Source of the DNA: Dysgonomonas mossii DSM 22836 | GTDB taxonomy: Bacteria; Bacteroidota; Bacteroidia; Bacteroidales; Dysgonomonadaceae | Length of the DNA: 64,000 nt | Reading direction: 5' to 3' | NCBI RefSeq assembly: GCF_000213575.1 | Contig: NZ_GL892006.1 | Location: 554,528-618,527 of the forward strand | Made by a program: the position numbers and the translations under genes | Part shown: in pieces, positions 46,745 to 55,895 of the stretch | Layout: each line of letters starts with the position of its first letter | How positions within the stretch are numbered: position 1 is the stretch's first letter | The notes under the pieces: model-generated | Told to the model about the DNA's origin: nothing | Database searches by the model: none | What the model saw: only the letters and a program-made list of their open reading frames with translations

Positions 46745-46775
46745 CAAAAATAGTCTTATTATTGTAATATTCAAA
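46745..46775 (-). promoter_or_regulatory. Promoter of tig
   Basis: On the minus strand TTTG (46772-46775), 19 bases, then TATTTTTG (46745-46752), a full match to the Bacteroidetes -33/-7 promoter. It leaves a leader of about 80 bases. Confidence 0.75.
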
Positions 46776-47301
46776 GTGAAATATAAAAACTTTATTTGTT
46801 TAACATACTAAAACATTAAAGAGTTTATCAACAAACTAACTTTTACACAATTCATACTTTCTGAATTATTTAGGTATATCATGGCAAAAAACTTAACAAA
46901 ACAAGAGAGAGCCTGATTGTAAATTCTAAAATTGGAATCATCATTTTTCAAACAACAAATTATCTAATCTTAGAAATATTTGCCATCATCAACCGAAAGC
47001 GAAAAGTAACACTAAAAAAGATCAGAAACCTGTTACTTTTACATACGCTCCGCTCCTGTGACCGCTGGTTGTCACTTTTTTAGAAACGAAACACTTTCGC
47101 ATGTATAAATAGAAGCAAAAGAAAAAATACAAAGCCTCCTACTCTACACATTACGTGATATTTGAGTATACAAAAGACCTTTCAAGCACAAAAAAATTAT
47201 ATAAAAAAGAGGGGCATGCGTTAAAAAGATGTTTTGCAACATGTTTTATAATATTTTTTGATTAACTTTGCTTATAACATATTTTACATTATCAGTTTTG
47301 A
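46776..47301. other. Intergenic region between tig and the Crp-type regulator
   Basis: About 530 bases with no convincing gene. It contains an inverted repeat AAAAGTAAC (47002-47010) / GTTACTTTT (47032-47040), and a 5-bp hairpin GTGAC (47058-47062) / GTCAC (47071-47075) followed by six T, which resembles a small plus-strand terminator. A TAACTTTG box at 47263-47270 probably serves the regulator. A small RNA ending at 47081 is possible but unsupported by a good promoter. Confidence 0.4.
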
Positions 47302-48000
47302 ATGATGACAGATAGTAATGCTGTTAGCTTGTCGGAAAGTATTCCTGAAATATGGAATCTGTTGAATGACAAAGAACAAACCTTAATTGCCGCTAATGCG
47401 AGAATTATGGACTTCAAGAAAAATGAAGTGATATACAGGGAAGAAGAAATTCCAATGGAATTGATGTGCCTGTGTAGAGGGAAAGTAAAAATATACAAAG
47501 ACGGTGTTGGCGGACGCAGCCAGATTATCAGAATGATAAGACCTACTCAGTATTTTGGATACCGCGCCTTTTTTGCCAACCAACCTTATGTCACGGCTGC
47601 TTCGGCTTTCGAACCCTCTACCATCTGTTTCATACCAATGAAACTTATCAACGAGATAGTCGCATCAAATTCTAAATTAGGAAGTTTCTTTATAAAAGAA
47701 TTGGCAATAGACCTTGGAATAGCAGACGAGCGGGTTGTAAACCTTACTCAGAAGCATATCCGTGGACGCTTGGCCGAATCGTTGATATTCCTTATCGAGA
47801 ATTACGGACTTGAAGAAGACGGTGCCACAATAAGCATCTACCTTTCAAGGGAAGATTTGGCTAACTTGTCCAATATGACTACATCAAATGCCATCCGTAC
47901 CTTGTCAACGTTTGTTGACGAACATATCATTACGCTGGATGGTCGCAAAATAAAAATTATAGACGAAGAAAAGCTCCGAAAAATAAGTAAAATCGGATGA
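47302..48000 (+). CDS. Crp/Fnr-family transcription regulator
   Basis: The 232 residues have an N-terminal cyclic-nucleotide-binding-type beta-roll (about 20-130) and a C-terminal winged helix-turn-helix, SREDLANLSNMTTSNAIRTLS (about 185-205). Only three Cys are present and none forms the Fnr Fe-S pattern, so an oxygen-sensing cluster is unlikely. The effector is unknown. Its stop overlaps the start of the GH3-like gene (ATGA at 47997-48000), so the two proteins are translationally linked. Confidence 0.9.
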   Translation: MMTDSNAVSLSESIPEIWNLLNDKEQTLIAANARIMDFKKNEVIYREEEIPMELMCLCRGKVKIYKDGVGGRSQIIRMIRPTQYFGYRAFFANQPYVTAASAFEPSTICFIPMKLINEIVASNSKLGSFFIKELAIDLGIADERVVNLTQKHIRGRLAESLIFLIENYGLEEDGATISIYLSREDLANLSNMTTSNAIRTLSTFVDEHIITLDGRKIKIIDEEKLRKISKIG

Positions 48001-49511
48001 TTACCCGAATCGCTCACAAGTATCTGGATTACCGATACAAAGAGATTGATAGCTTTATCAACAAACCTATCGAAACGCAAGAGAAGATATTGGAATATCT
48101 ACTCCGCAACGGTGAGCAAACACTCTTTGGGCAGCAGTTCAATTTCTCGGCTATAAAAAATAAAGACGATTTTAGAAAACAGGTTCCAATTTTCCACTAC
48201 GAAGATTTGCGCCCCTATCTGGATCGGATCATTGTAAATAAAGAACAAAATGTACTTTGGAACAAGCCCGTTCGTTGGTTTGCCATGTCGTCGGGCACTA
48301 CCGAGGATAAGAGTAAATATATACCTGTAACTCACGAATCACTCACCAAAGGACATTACAAGTGTGGAGAACAAATGCTTGCCATCTATGCACAAGCCAA
48401 TAAGGATGCTAAGTTCTTTTTTGGCAAAACATTAGTGCTTGGCGGCAGCAAGCAAATAAACAACATAGGTGACGGTATCTTCACAGGAGATATTTCAGCC
48501 ATTCTTATCAAGAATCTATATTTTTGGGCAAAGCTTAGCCGCACTCCCGAAAGTATATCCTTATTACCCGATTGGGAGACGAAGTTGCAGGCACTGACCG
48601 ACTATGCTATAAAAAACGATGTAAGGGCTTTTATGGGCGTACCTTCGTGGTTACTGGTCTTGTTGAAAAAGATAAAAACGGATACCGGGCGCAGCCTCAC
48701 TGATATATGGCCTAATCTGGAAGTTTTCTTTCACGGTGGCGTGAGCTTTACCCCATTCGAAGAGCAATACAAGAAGCTGATACAAAAGCCCGATATGTAC
48801 TATTGGGAGACGTACAATGCATCAGAAGGTTTCTTTGGGGTACAGTTCTCCGATAGCTCTAAAGAAATGCTGTTAATGTTGGATAGCGGCATCTACTACG
48901 AATTTGTCCCGATGAGTGAATGGGACAAGAAAAACCCCAAGACATTAACGTTGGATGAAGTAGAAACCGGACAGAATTACGCCATAATTATTTCAACAAA
49001 CGGAGGGCTTTGGAGATATATGATAGGCGACACAATAGAGTTTTCGTCTACCGCTCCTTATCTGTTCCATATAACAGGGCGCACCAAGAACTTCATCAAC
49101 GCCTTTGGCGAAGAACTGATAATAGACAATGCCGAAAAAGCTTTGGCAGAAGCATGCAAAATTACAGGTGCACAAATAAGCGAATATACAGCAGCTCCCG
49201 TTTACTTCGGAGACAACAACAACGGAGCGCATGAGTGGCTGATAGAGTTTACCGTAGAGCCTAACAGTCTCGAAAATTTTACCCACTTATTAGACAGCGA
49301 ACTAAAAAAGGTAAACTCCGACTACGAAGCAAAGCGTTCATACAACTTATCGCTGAATATGCCGATTGTAAGAAGCATGCCGAAAGGAACTTTCAACGAA
49401 TGGCTAAAACATCTTGGCAAACTTGGAGGTCAGAACAAAGTGCCACGATTGTCGAACAACAGGGATTATCTGGAGAAAGTAATCGCATTTTGCGACACAA
49501 TGAATTCATAG
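47997..49511 (+). CDS. GH3-family acyl-adenylating enzyme (acyl-amido synthetase type)
   Basis: Plant GH3 enzymes adenylate carboxylates such as auxin and join them to amino acids. The 504-residue protein has the ATP loop SSGTTEDKSKYIPVT (about 96-110), YNASEGFFGVQ for the second adenylate motif, and GRTKNFINAFGEELI before the mobile C-terminal domain. Full-length bacterial GH3 proteins are known but mostly uncharacterised. It overlaps the Crp-type regulator by 4 bases and ends at a strong terminator, so the pair is a self-contained two-gene unit. Substrate is unknown. Confidence 0.9.
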   Translation: MITRIAHKYLDYRYKEIDSFINKPIETQEKILEYLLRNGEQTLFGQQFNFSAIKNKDDFRKQVPIFHYEDLRPYLDRIIVNKEQNVLWNKPVRWFAMSSGTTEDKSKYIPVTHESLTKGHYKCGEQMLAIYAQANKDAKFFFGKTLVLGGSKQINNIGDGIFTGDISAILIKNLYFWAKLSRTPESISLLPDWETKLQALTDYAIKNDVRAFMGVPSWLLVLLKKIKTDTGRSLTDIWPNLEVFFHGGVSFTPFEEQYKKLIQKPDMYYWETYNASEGFFGVQFSDSSKEMLLMLDSGIYYEFVPMSEWDKKNPKTLTLDEVETGQNYAIIISTNGGLWRYMIGDTIEFSSTAPYLFHITGRTKNFINAFGEELIIDNAEKALAEACKITGAQISEYTAAPVYFGDNNNGAHEWLIEFTVEPNSLENFTHLLDSELKKVNSDYEAKRSYNLSLNMPIVRSMPKGTFNEWLKHLGKLGGQNKVPRLSNNRDYLEKVIAFCDTMNS

Positions 49512-49557
49512 CCGGATACAAATCAAGATATAAAGTATAAACAACAGCCTAAATACT

Positions 49558-49590
49558 AAAAGACCTGTGAACAGAATTCACAGGTCTTTT
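49558..49590. terminator. Bidirectional terminator between the GH3-like and VWA genes
   Basis: Perfect 14-bp stem, AAAAGACCTGTGAA at 49558-49571 with TTCACAGGTCTTTT at 49577-49590, and a 5-base loop. Confidence 0.88.
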
Positions 49591-49633
49591 GCATTGATCA
49601 TAATTAAAAAAGATAAGATAAAATGAAGCTTGA

Positions 49634-50758
49634 TTATTCGGCAGCTGTACCGAAACGTATATTCTTAAATACCTTTTCCGCCTTCACCTTCTTATCCGGA
49701 GATAGAATTGTAATTTTCACCTGATGAAGACCGTCTGTTATAGTAGATGTATTTTTAAACTTGATGATATACGAATTTACCATTGCGCCGGTTACCGGAA
49801 GAACATCTAGCGTAACATCCTTGAAGCTTGAAGGTACAAACAATTCCGTTCCGCCTGTATAGCGAGACATCACCCAAGGTTTCTCTCTGTAATATTGACT
49901 TGCACTGAATGTTGTATCAGCACTATATACAGTATGTATCGTTCCCTTTTGTGCATTCCAAGTAGACTGGTCTGCGACATATTCTACCGACCACTCAGGA
50001 TATCCGCCCGGCTGATTGGGCTCGTCAGTAAAGTTTACATATACTCTGTTAGCTCCATTACGGAATGAGAAGTTCTCATCGGCAAAGCGTAATGCTTCCG
50101 ATCCGCATTCGTCACTTCCGTGCTGGTATCTACTCCTTGCAGCAATAAGAGCATCTTTATCCTCTCCCTCAAAACCTTTGGTACGAGATGTGCCTTTAGC
50201 CCGATTGAGATATTGCGATATCCCTTCTACATTTGTAAAATTAAGAGCACCATTAACGCCGCTCTCGTACCCTACGCAACCAAATTTAATATCAATCTTT
50301 TGCTTCGAAAGATTAGTAGCCCATTTAACAATACCATTTGCCACCGAGTCGGCTTCCTGCCCCATACTACCCGAGTTATCAACCAAGAACACAAGGTCTG
50401 CATATACGGTCTTGTTGTTATTGCTATTAGCGTCATTGTTGTACACAACAACACCTTTTGCAACACCATCAACCTCAACCCATACGTTTTGCTGCGCTTC
50501 TTTTGTTCCAAACAGCTTTAGCCACTCTTTGGTTTCGGGATGTTGAATACCCGTCAGATCGATACGAACAACACTATATTCCCCTTCTGTAGAGAACTGC
50601 GCATTTGGAATAGAAGTATTCACTTCATCAATTACAGGGTTAGGATCAGCTTGCGAATCGCCAGGAATCTCCGAAGAGTTCTTGTCGTCGCTGCTGCAAT
50701 ACGAAAAGCATGAGATAAGGAAAAAACATGCTAAAAATAGCTTTAGTGTAGTTTTCAT
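49634..50758 (-). CDS. VWA-domain lipoprotein, probably surface-exposed
   Basis: The 374-residue product has a signal sequence with Cys at 17 and 21. The latter is followed by SSDDK, resembling the Bacteroidetes surface export signal, although LISC at 17 is the better lipobox. A von Willebrand type A domain begins around residue 120 with the MIDAS segment LVFLVDNSGSMGQ (DxSxS). Such domains mediate metal-dependent protein contacts. The C-terminal 80 residues are beta-rich. A TATTTTTG box at 50802-50809 lies upstream. Confidence 0.88.
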   Translation of the reverse strand: MKTTLKLFLACFFLISCFSYCSSDDKNSSEIPGDSQADPNPVIDEVNTSIPNAQFSTEGEYSVVRIDLTGIQHPETKEWLKLFGTKEAQQNVWVEVDGVAKGVVVYNNDANSNNNKTVYADLVFLVDNSGSMGQEADSVANGIVKWATNLSKQKIDIKFGCVGYESGVNGALNFTNVEGISQYLNRAKGTSRTKGFEGEDKDALIAARSRYQHGSDECGSEALRFADENFSFRNGANRVYVNFTDEPNQPGGYPEWSVEYVADQSTWNAQKGTIHTVYSADTTFSASQYYREKPWVMSRYTGGTELFVPSSFKDVTLDVLPVTGAMVNSYIIKFKNTSTITDGLHQVKITILSPDKKVKAEKVFKNIRFGTAAE

Positions 50759-50801
50759 TTTTTAATAAATAAAAGTTTAAAATAAGTTTGTGTTAGCATC
50801 A

Positions 50802-50809
50802 CAAAAATA
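50802..50809 (-). promoter_or_regulatory. Putative -7 box for the VWA lipoprotein
   Basis: TATTTTTG on the minus strand, 43 bases before the ATG. It sits in a 15-base segment identical to 5773-5787. Confidence 0.45.
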
Positions 50810-50945
50810 GCACATTATAAATTAGATAAGTTAATATTTACACATTTATTAACATCTATTTTTCAAATCTACACCCGTCTTTTTAACACAAAGGCAACTA
50901 CATTTCTTATGTTTAATGCGACATCTCACCCATTCATTAACATAT

Positions 50946-50978
50946 AAAAAAAGAAGTTATCCCTCTCGAGACAACTCC
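50946..50978 (-). terminator. Terminator after pgl
   Basis: On the minus strand a 9-bp stem with two G-T pairs (right arm 50953-50961, left arm 50970-50978) is followed by seven T. It closes the gnd-zwf-pgl cluster. Confidence 0.7.
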
Positions 50979-51004
50979 TTACTTTATATGCTTTGGCGTT
51001 CATT

Positions 51005-51730
51005 CTATAACAAACTTGCAGCCTCCTCATCCAAGAACCAATAAAGATATCCTTTCTTCGGATTAACTTTAGCAGCCGGATATTTATCTAGAAATTGCTC
51101 TCTGTTTTTGATGATATCCCTTACCTTCTCGGCTTTATTCTTTCCTGTAGCAAGAAAAACTACATACTGTGCATTATTCACCACTTGACCGCTAAGGCTT
51201 ACACGTTTCATTTTGCTTTCGGGATGCTCACCTATCACACAGAAATCTTTGCTATCCCACAGTGATATCTGATCGGGGAAAATAGAGACAGTGTGCCCAT
51301 CGTCACCCAAACCAAGCATTACGATTTCGAAACAAGGAGCATTACGGCGTTGCATAACTTTTGTTTCCAAAATTTTGCTATACCATTCAGTTTCTTCTTC
51401 AGGTTCATTCTCGCCATGAATGCGGAAAATGTTATTCTTCGGAATTTTCGGGACCTTGTCAAACAAATGATCCTTTGTCATTCCATAATTATTCATAACA
51501 TTTTCGGGCGGAACGCAGCGTTCGTCACCCCAAAAGAAAAATAGTCGCTGCCAGTCGATCGAATCTTTACAGTTTTCTGCCCAATAGTCAAAAATTACTT
51601 TTGGGGTAGTTCCACCTGACAATGCAAGGTTTACACGCGGATATACATCCATTAACTTTTGCAAAAATGCAGTAAAGCCCTCACTCAGGGCTTTCGCATC
51701 CGAATAAATGTTAATCTCTTCTTTTATCAT
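51005..51730 (-). CDS. pgl: 6-phosphogluconolactonase
   Basis: Pgl hydrolyses the lactone made by Zwf. The 241 residues have NLALSGGTTPKVIFD (about 34-48), FFWGDERCVPPE and LGLGDDGHTVSIFP, the family active-site stretches with the expected Asp/His. It overlaps zwf by 4 bases, as expected for the pathway neighbour. Confidence 0.95.
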   Translation of the reverse strand: MIKEEINIYSDAKALSEGFTAFLQKLMDVYPRVNLALSGGTTPKVIFDYWAENCKDSIDWQRLFFFWGDERCVPPENVMNNYGMTKDHLFDKVPKIPKNNIFRIHGENEPEEETEWYSKILETKVMQRRNAPCFEIVMLGLGDDGHTVSIFPDQISLWDSKDFCVIGEHPESKMKRVSLSGQVVNNAQYVVFLATGKNKAEKVRDIIKNREQFLDKYPAAKVNPKKGYLYWFLDEEAASLL

Positions 51731-53262
51731 AATTCACAATATATTCCATCATCAGACAGGTTCTTACAAGGATATCTCCATGTGAGGTTTTTACCCTCAA
51801 TCAGCTCATCGGCACAATTTGGCCCCCACGAGCCGGAAGGATAGCCATGCAAGGGTGCATCGGGGTTCTTCTCCCAGAAGTCGAGCAACGGTTGTACAAA
51901 CTTCCATGTAGCCTCCAAAGCATCGCCACGGATATACAGAGTAGAATCGCCAACCATACAATCGAGCAAAAGACGCTCGTAAGCTTCAGGTAGATAAGTA
52001 TCCTGTAGTTGTGAATAATGAAAGTCCATATTCACATTCTTAACCTGATAGCCACTTCCCGGTACTTTCATCTTTGTTTTCAGTAAAAGACCTTCATCCG
52101 GCTGAATACGTATCACCAATTGATTTTCGTCGTTACTAAAATCTGCACTTTCGGGAAATAATTTCTGAGGTGCGGGTTTGAAGTGAATAACAACTTCAGA
52201 TACACGAGTCGGCAAACGTTTACCTGTACGTATATAGAAAGGAACTCCACCCCAGCGCCAGTTGTCGATAAAGAGCTTCATAGCCACATAGGTTTCGGTA
52301 CGGGAATCGGCATCCACATCCTTTTCCTCACGGTATCCCTTAGCATATTTACCTTTAACGTTAGCTGCTGTGTATTGCCCACGAATAACGTTCTTAAACA
52401 AGTCGTCGTTCGACATAGGGCGTAGAGCCTGAAAAACTTTCAATTTCTCGTTGCGGATCGAAACAGAATCTATAGACATTGGGGGCTCCATTGCTACCAA
52501 AGCCAGCAACTGCAGTAAGTGGTTTTGCACCATATCACGCAACGCACCCGAATGATCGTAATAGCCACCTCTGTTTTCTACGCCGATACTCTCGGCTGCA
52601 GTAATTTCTACATGGCTGATATAGTTTCTGTTCCAAAGAGGTTCGTAAATACCATTTGCAAAACGGGTTACCAACATATTTTGCACAGTCTCTTTGCCCA
52701 GATAATGGTCTATACGGTATATCTGGTCTTCATCATAACTTTCCTGAAGCGAAACATTCAGTTCCACAGCAGATTTAAGATCAATCCCAAAAGGTTTTTC
52801 GATAATAATCCGTCTGAAATTACCATTCTCCTGATTCAGCCCTTGCTCTGCCAAAAATTTAGGTATAAGCGGATAAAGCGAAGGTGGTGTTGACAAGTAA
52901 AATATATAATTACCTGCTGTACTCTCTTCCTTATCGAGGGCTTCGAGCCGTGCCTTCAATTTAGAATATTCTGTTCCGTCATCTGTATTGATTGACAGAT
53001 AATGCAGCTTCTGACAAAATTGCTCTATTTCTTCATCCAAGGCATCTTTTGCCAATGCAAACTGCTTGATACCATCCTTCATCTTATCGCGAAAGGTATC
53101 GTCTGTAAACTGACTACGAGCCACACCAAGCACAGCAAAATTCTTCGGTAGTGAATTTTGTTTATGCAAGTCAAATATAGCCGGTATCAGTTTTCGGTAT
53201 GTTAAATCACCAGAAGCTCCGAAAATAATCAGAGCTTGGTCTTGTATCGATTTTGATTTCAT
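51727..53262 (-). CDS. zwf: Glucose-6-phosphate 1-dehydrogenase
   Basis: Zwf is the NADP-dependent entry step of the oxidative pentose phosphate pathway. From the ATG at 53260-53262 there are 511 residues, with IIFGASGDLTYRKLIPA (NADP) and RIDHYLGKETVQN (the substrate Lys/His motif). A second ATG at 53274 is possible, and both have GA-rich bases before them. It lies between gnd and pgl. Confidence 0.95.
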   Translation of the reverse strand: MKSKSIQDQALIIFGASGDLTYRKLIPAIFDLHKQNSLPKNFAVLGVARSQFTDDTFRDKMKDGIKQFALAKDALDEEIEQFCQKLHYLSINTDDGTEYSKLKARLEALDKEESTAGNYIFYLSTPPSLYPLIPKFLAEQGLNQENGNFRRIIIEKPFGIDLKSAVELNVSLQESYDEDQIYRIDHYLGKETVQNMLVTRFANGIYEPLWNRNYISHVEITAAESIGVENRGGYYDHSGALRDMVQNHLLQLLALVAMEPPMSIDSVSIRNEKLKVFQALRPMSNDDLFKNVIRGQYTAANVKGKYAKGYREEKDVDADSRTETYVAMKLFIDNWRWGGVPFYIRTGKRLPTRVSEVVIHFKPAPQKLFPESADFSNDENQLVIRIQPDEGLLLKTKMKVPGSGYQVKNVNMDFHYSQLQDTYLPEAYERLLLDCMVGDSTLYIRGDALEATWKFVQPLLDFWEKNPDAPLHGYPSGSWGPNCADELIEGKNLTWRYPCKNLSDDGIYCEL

Positions 53263-53351
53263 TAGCCCCTCCATTCTCCCCCAAAAGGGAAGTTTTTAAG
53301 TTAGCGTTTTGTTATATTCTTTTCAATATTTCCTCGGAGATACTGCGGGGC

Positions 53352-54248
53352 TTAGTCTTTTTTGATTTCGTGACCACCAAACTGATTACGCATGGCAGCA
53401 AGAAGTTTCATTGCATACGAAGTTTCTTGTCTCGACTCGAAACGAGTGAAAAGCGATGCTGTAATAACATGAGCAGGAACGTCAAAGTCCATTGCTGTTT
53501 GCACAGTCCAGCGACCTTCACCGCTATCGGCTACATAATCCTTGATTCCATCAAGATTTTCGTTACCTTCCAATGCATTACCAATCAGCTCGAGCAACCA
53601 TGAACGAACAACAGAGCCTTCCATCCACACACGTGATACTTTTTCCAAGTCTACGCCGTATGGTGAGTTCTTCATGATCTCAAAACCTTCGGCATAAGCC
53701 TGCATCATACCGTATTCGATGCCATTATGCACCATTTTTACCATATGCCCTGCACCACTTTCTCCACAACGCATATATCCGTTTTCGGGAGCTAAACTTT
53801 TAAATATAGGCTCTGCAAAATCACAAGCCTCTTTTTCTCCGCCATACATTAGGCAGTAGCCATTCTGTAATCCCCATACACCGCCACTGGTTCCACAGTC
53901 GAGGTAATGAACTCCTTTTTCTTTTATTCTCTTTCCTCTCTCTACAGTTTCTCTCCAGTAGCTGTTTCCTCCGTCTACGATTATATCATTCGGGCTAAGT
54001 AGCGTCAATAGTTCTGCAATGTTTTCATCCACAGGTTTTCCTGCCGGAACCATCAGCCATACAAGCTTGCGTCCTTCGAGTTTATTTACTAAATCCTTTA
54101 TGCTTGTAGCCGGAATAGCACCCTTAGAGGCTGCCTCATCAACTTCTTTCTGAGTAAGGTTATAAACTACAACTTCATGTCCATGATTCAAAAGGCGTTC
54201 TACCATTTTGCCGCCCATCTTACCTAATCCAACGAATCCAATTTTCAT
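53352..54248 (-). CDS. gnd: 6-phosphogluconate dehydrogenase, decarboxylating, short form
   Basis: The 298-residue enzyme completes the oxidative pentose pathway. It has GFVGLGKMGGKMVERL at the N-terminus, a DGGNSYW segment, and GAGHMVKMVHNGIEYGMMQ with the catalytic Lys. The length is that of the short GntZ/YqeC-like class rather than the 470-residue Gnd. The short class often prefers NAD (family knowledge). It heads the cluster gnd-zwf-pgl. Confidence 0.93.
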   Translation of the reverse strand: MKIGFVGLGKMGGKMVERLLNHGHEVVVYNLTQKEVDEAASKGAIPATSIKDLVNKLEGRKLVWLMVPAGKPVDENIAELLTLLSPNDIIVDGGNSYWRETVERGKRIKEKGVHYLDCGTSGGVWGLQNGYCLMYGGEKEACDFAEPIFKSLAPENGYMRCGESGAGHMVKMVHNGIEYGMMQAYAEGFEIMKNSPYGVDLEKVSRVWMEGSVVRSWLLELIGNALEGNENLDGIKDYVADSGEGRWTVQTAMDFDVPAHVITASLFTRFESRQETSYAMKLLAAMRNQFGGHEIKKD

Positions 54249-54593
54249 TTTATTCTTATATTATCGTTTGTTATTTTATATAATTAAACAAGCAAATGCC
54301 TGAAAAGTTAATTTTCAAATCCTTGCTAAGTTACAATTTTTATAATTAACATCATAAACAACATGCTATTATAATATCCATAGATATGTATTAAGACTAT
54401 AAATCAATACTTTAAACCCAAATTATACAATATAGAATTCTTCTATATCACAGAAACTATAATATAGTACACCTATTAATACAATATTCTTAAATACAGT
54501 GATAATTTGATGTTACAAAAAATAATGCAGAAATGCAGACCTAGAATTTAGTGTTAGGAACTATAAAACCTACTGCGAAAAAGCTTATAGCAT
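54249..54593. other. Intergenic region upstream of gnd
   Basis: About 345 bases of very AT-rich DNA. No gene, no consensus -7 box and no strong repeat was recognised. Confidence 0.5.
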
Positions 54594-54631
54594 AAAAACG
54601 AAAGAGGCGATTATTTTTAATAACCGCCTCT
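54594..54631 (-). terminator. Terminator after rplI
   Basis: AGAGGCG at 54603-54609 pairs with CGCCTCT at 54625-54631; the stem continues after one mismatch. On the minus strand it is followed by TTTCGTTTTT. Confidence 0.75.
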
Positions 54632-54653
54632 CTGCTATATATAATTTCGAGAA

Positions 54654-55097
54654 TTATTCAGAAACTACTTCAAAAGGTATTTCTACAGAAACTTCTTTGT
54701 GAAGTTTAGCGATAGCTTTGTAGCTACCTACTTCTTTCACAGCTTCTTTGATAAGAATAACTTTTCTATCTACATTGTAGCCTAATTTTTCAAGAGCTTC
54801 TGCTATTTGAATATTAGTTACAGAACCGAAGATAGTACCTGTAGAACTTGTTTTTGCACCAATAGTAAGTGAAATCCCTTCCAACTTAGCAGCCAAATCC
54901 TGAGCATCTTGTTTGATTTTCTCAAGTTTGTGAGCGCGTTGTCTTAGGTTTTCAGCTAATACTTTCTTTGCAGACTCTGATGCTATCACAGCTTTACCTT
55001 GGGGAATAAGGTAGTTACGTCCATAACCGTCTTTTACAGTTACGACTTCATCTTTATATCCTAAGTTAAGGATGTCTTCTTTTAATATAACTTGCAT
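54654..55097 (-). CDS. rplI: 50S ribosomal protein L9
   Basis: The 147 residues start [32 protein letters not shown] in family fashion (key residues Gly-Tyr-Gly-Arg-Asn-Tyr-Leu-Ile-Pro near 24-32), with the long helix and C-terminal domain. It is the last gene of the rpsF-rpsR-rplI transcript, 17 bases after rpsR. Confidence 0.97.
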   Translation of the reverse strand: MQVILKEDILNLGYKDEVVTVKDGYGRNYLIPQGKAVIASESAKKVLAENLRQRAHKLEKIKQDAQDLAAKLEGISLTIGAKTSSTGTIFGSVTNIQIAEALEKLGYNVDRKVILIKEAVKEVGSYKAIAKLHKEVSVEIPFEVVSE

Positions 55098-55114
55098 TTC
55101 TTACTCCTCCTTAT

Positions 55115-55381
55115 TTATTTCATTAAGTCTGTTACGTAAGGAAGCAAAGCCAAATGGCGAGCTCTCTTTACAGCTTGTGCAACACGACGTTGGAATTTCA
55201 ATGATGTACCTGTAATACGACGAGGAAGTATTTTTCCTTGTTCGTTAAGGAATTTCTTTAAAAACTCAGGGTCTTTGTAGTCGATGTATTTAATACCATT
55301 CTTTTTGAAACGGCAATATTTCTTTTTCTTCACATCAACTGAAGGCGGAGTCAAATATCTGATTTCTGATTGTTGTGCCAT
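55115..55381 (-). CDS. rpsR: 30S ribosomal protein S18
   Basis: The 88-residue protein has [19 protein letters not shown] and the basic core [20 protein letters not shown]. Single Cys at about 23. It is 3 bases after rpsF. No ssb or priB gene lies in the group. Confidence 0.97.
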   Translation of the reverse strand: MAQQSEIRYLTPPSVDVKKKKYCRFKKNGIKYIDYKDPEFLKKFLNEQGKILPRRITGTSLKFQRRVAQAVKRARHLALLPYVTDLMK

Positions 55382-55384
55382 AGC

Positions 55385-55741
55385 TTAATTCTCCTTTACT
55401 TCTTCTTTTTTAGATGATTTTAAACTTCTTCTCTTCAATGCATACTCGTGAGAGAACTTATCTTGACGGAAAGTCAAGAAACGGATCACACGCTCGTCGC
55501 GACGGAAGTTAATTTCAAGTTTAGCGATAACAGACGGATCAGCTTCGAACTCTAACATCGCATAAAAACCGGTTGATTTCTTCTGAATTGGATAAGCCAA
55601 TTTGCGAAGTCCCCAGTTTTCTTCACTTACTATTTTGGCCCCTTCATTGACCAAAAGAGTCTTGAATTTTTCTACCGCTTCCTTCATCTGAACATCAGAC
55701 AAAACGGGAGTTAAAATGAAAACGGTTTCGTAATTGTTCAT
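55385..55741 (-). CDS. rpsF: 30S ribosomal protein S6
   Basis: The 118 residues start [16 protein letters not shown] and include [21 protein letters not shown] and RVIRFLT. The C-terminus is Lys-rich. It has a good promoter at 55788-55818. Confidence 0.97.
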   Translation of the reverse strand: MNNYETVFILTPVLSDVQMKEAVEKFKTLLVNEGAKIVSEENWGLRKLAYPIQKKSTGFYAMLEFEADPSVIAKLEINFRRDERVIRFLTFRQDKFSHEYALKRRSLKSSKKEEVKEN

Positions 55742-55787
55742 AAATTAATTAATTATAAATTAAACATACATTTTTACAAATGAGGTG

Positions 55788-55818
55788 CAAAGATAGTTTT
55801 TTTTATCAAAACAACAAA
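55788..55818 (-). promoter_or_regulatory. Promoter of rpsF-rpsR-rplI
   Basis: On the minus strand TTTG (55815-55818), 19 bases, then TATCTTTG (55788-55795). The leader is about 45 bases. Confidence 0.75.
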
Positions 55819-55838
55819 TGCTAAACTGTCAAAAATTG

Positions 55839-55869
55839 TTGTACTTACCAACTTCTTATCTTATTTTTG
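55839..55869 (+). promoter_or_regulatory. Promoter of the MarR-type gene
   Basis: On the plus strand TTG (55839-55841), 20 bases, then TATTTTTG (55862-55869). It starts back to back with the rpsF promoter and explains why the start at 55896 is preferred over upstream in-frame ATGs. Confidence 0.6.
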
Positions 55870-55895
55870 TGATGAAAATCAGAAAACAAACATAC

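Noticed and set aside
46718..46745. CACCAC/GTGGTG hairpin with five T in the tig leader as an attenuator
   Set aside because: The first arm (46739-46744) overlaps the predicted transcript start from the strong promoter at 46745-46775, so most of it would not be in the RNA.
47058..47081. A small RNA ending at the GTGAC/GTCAC hairpin with six T
   Set aside because: Only a 5-bp stem, and no upstream plus-strand box fits TAnnTTTG without mismatch. Kept only as a remark in the intergenic entry.
50016..50546. Plus-strand frames of 133 to 176 codons antisense to the VWA lipoprotein gene
   Set aside because: Composition is implausible (very high Ser, Thr and Pro), with no promoter or neighbour support.
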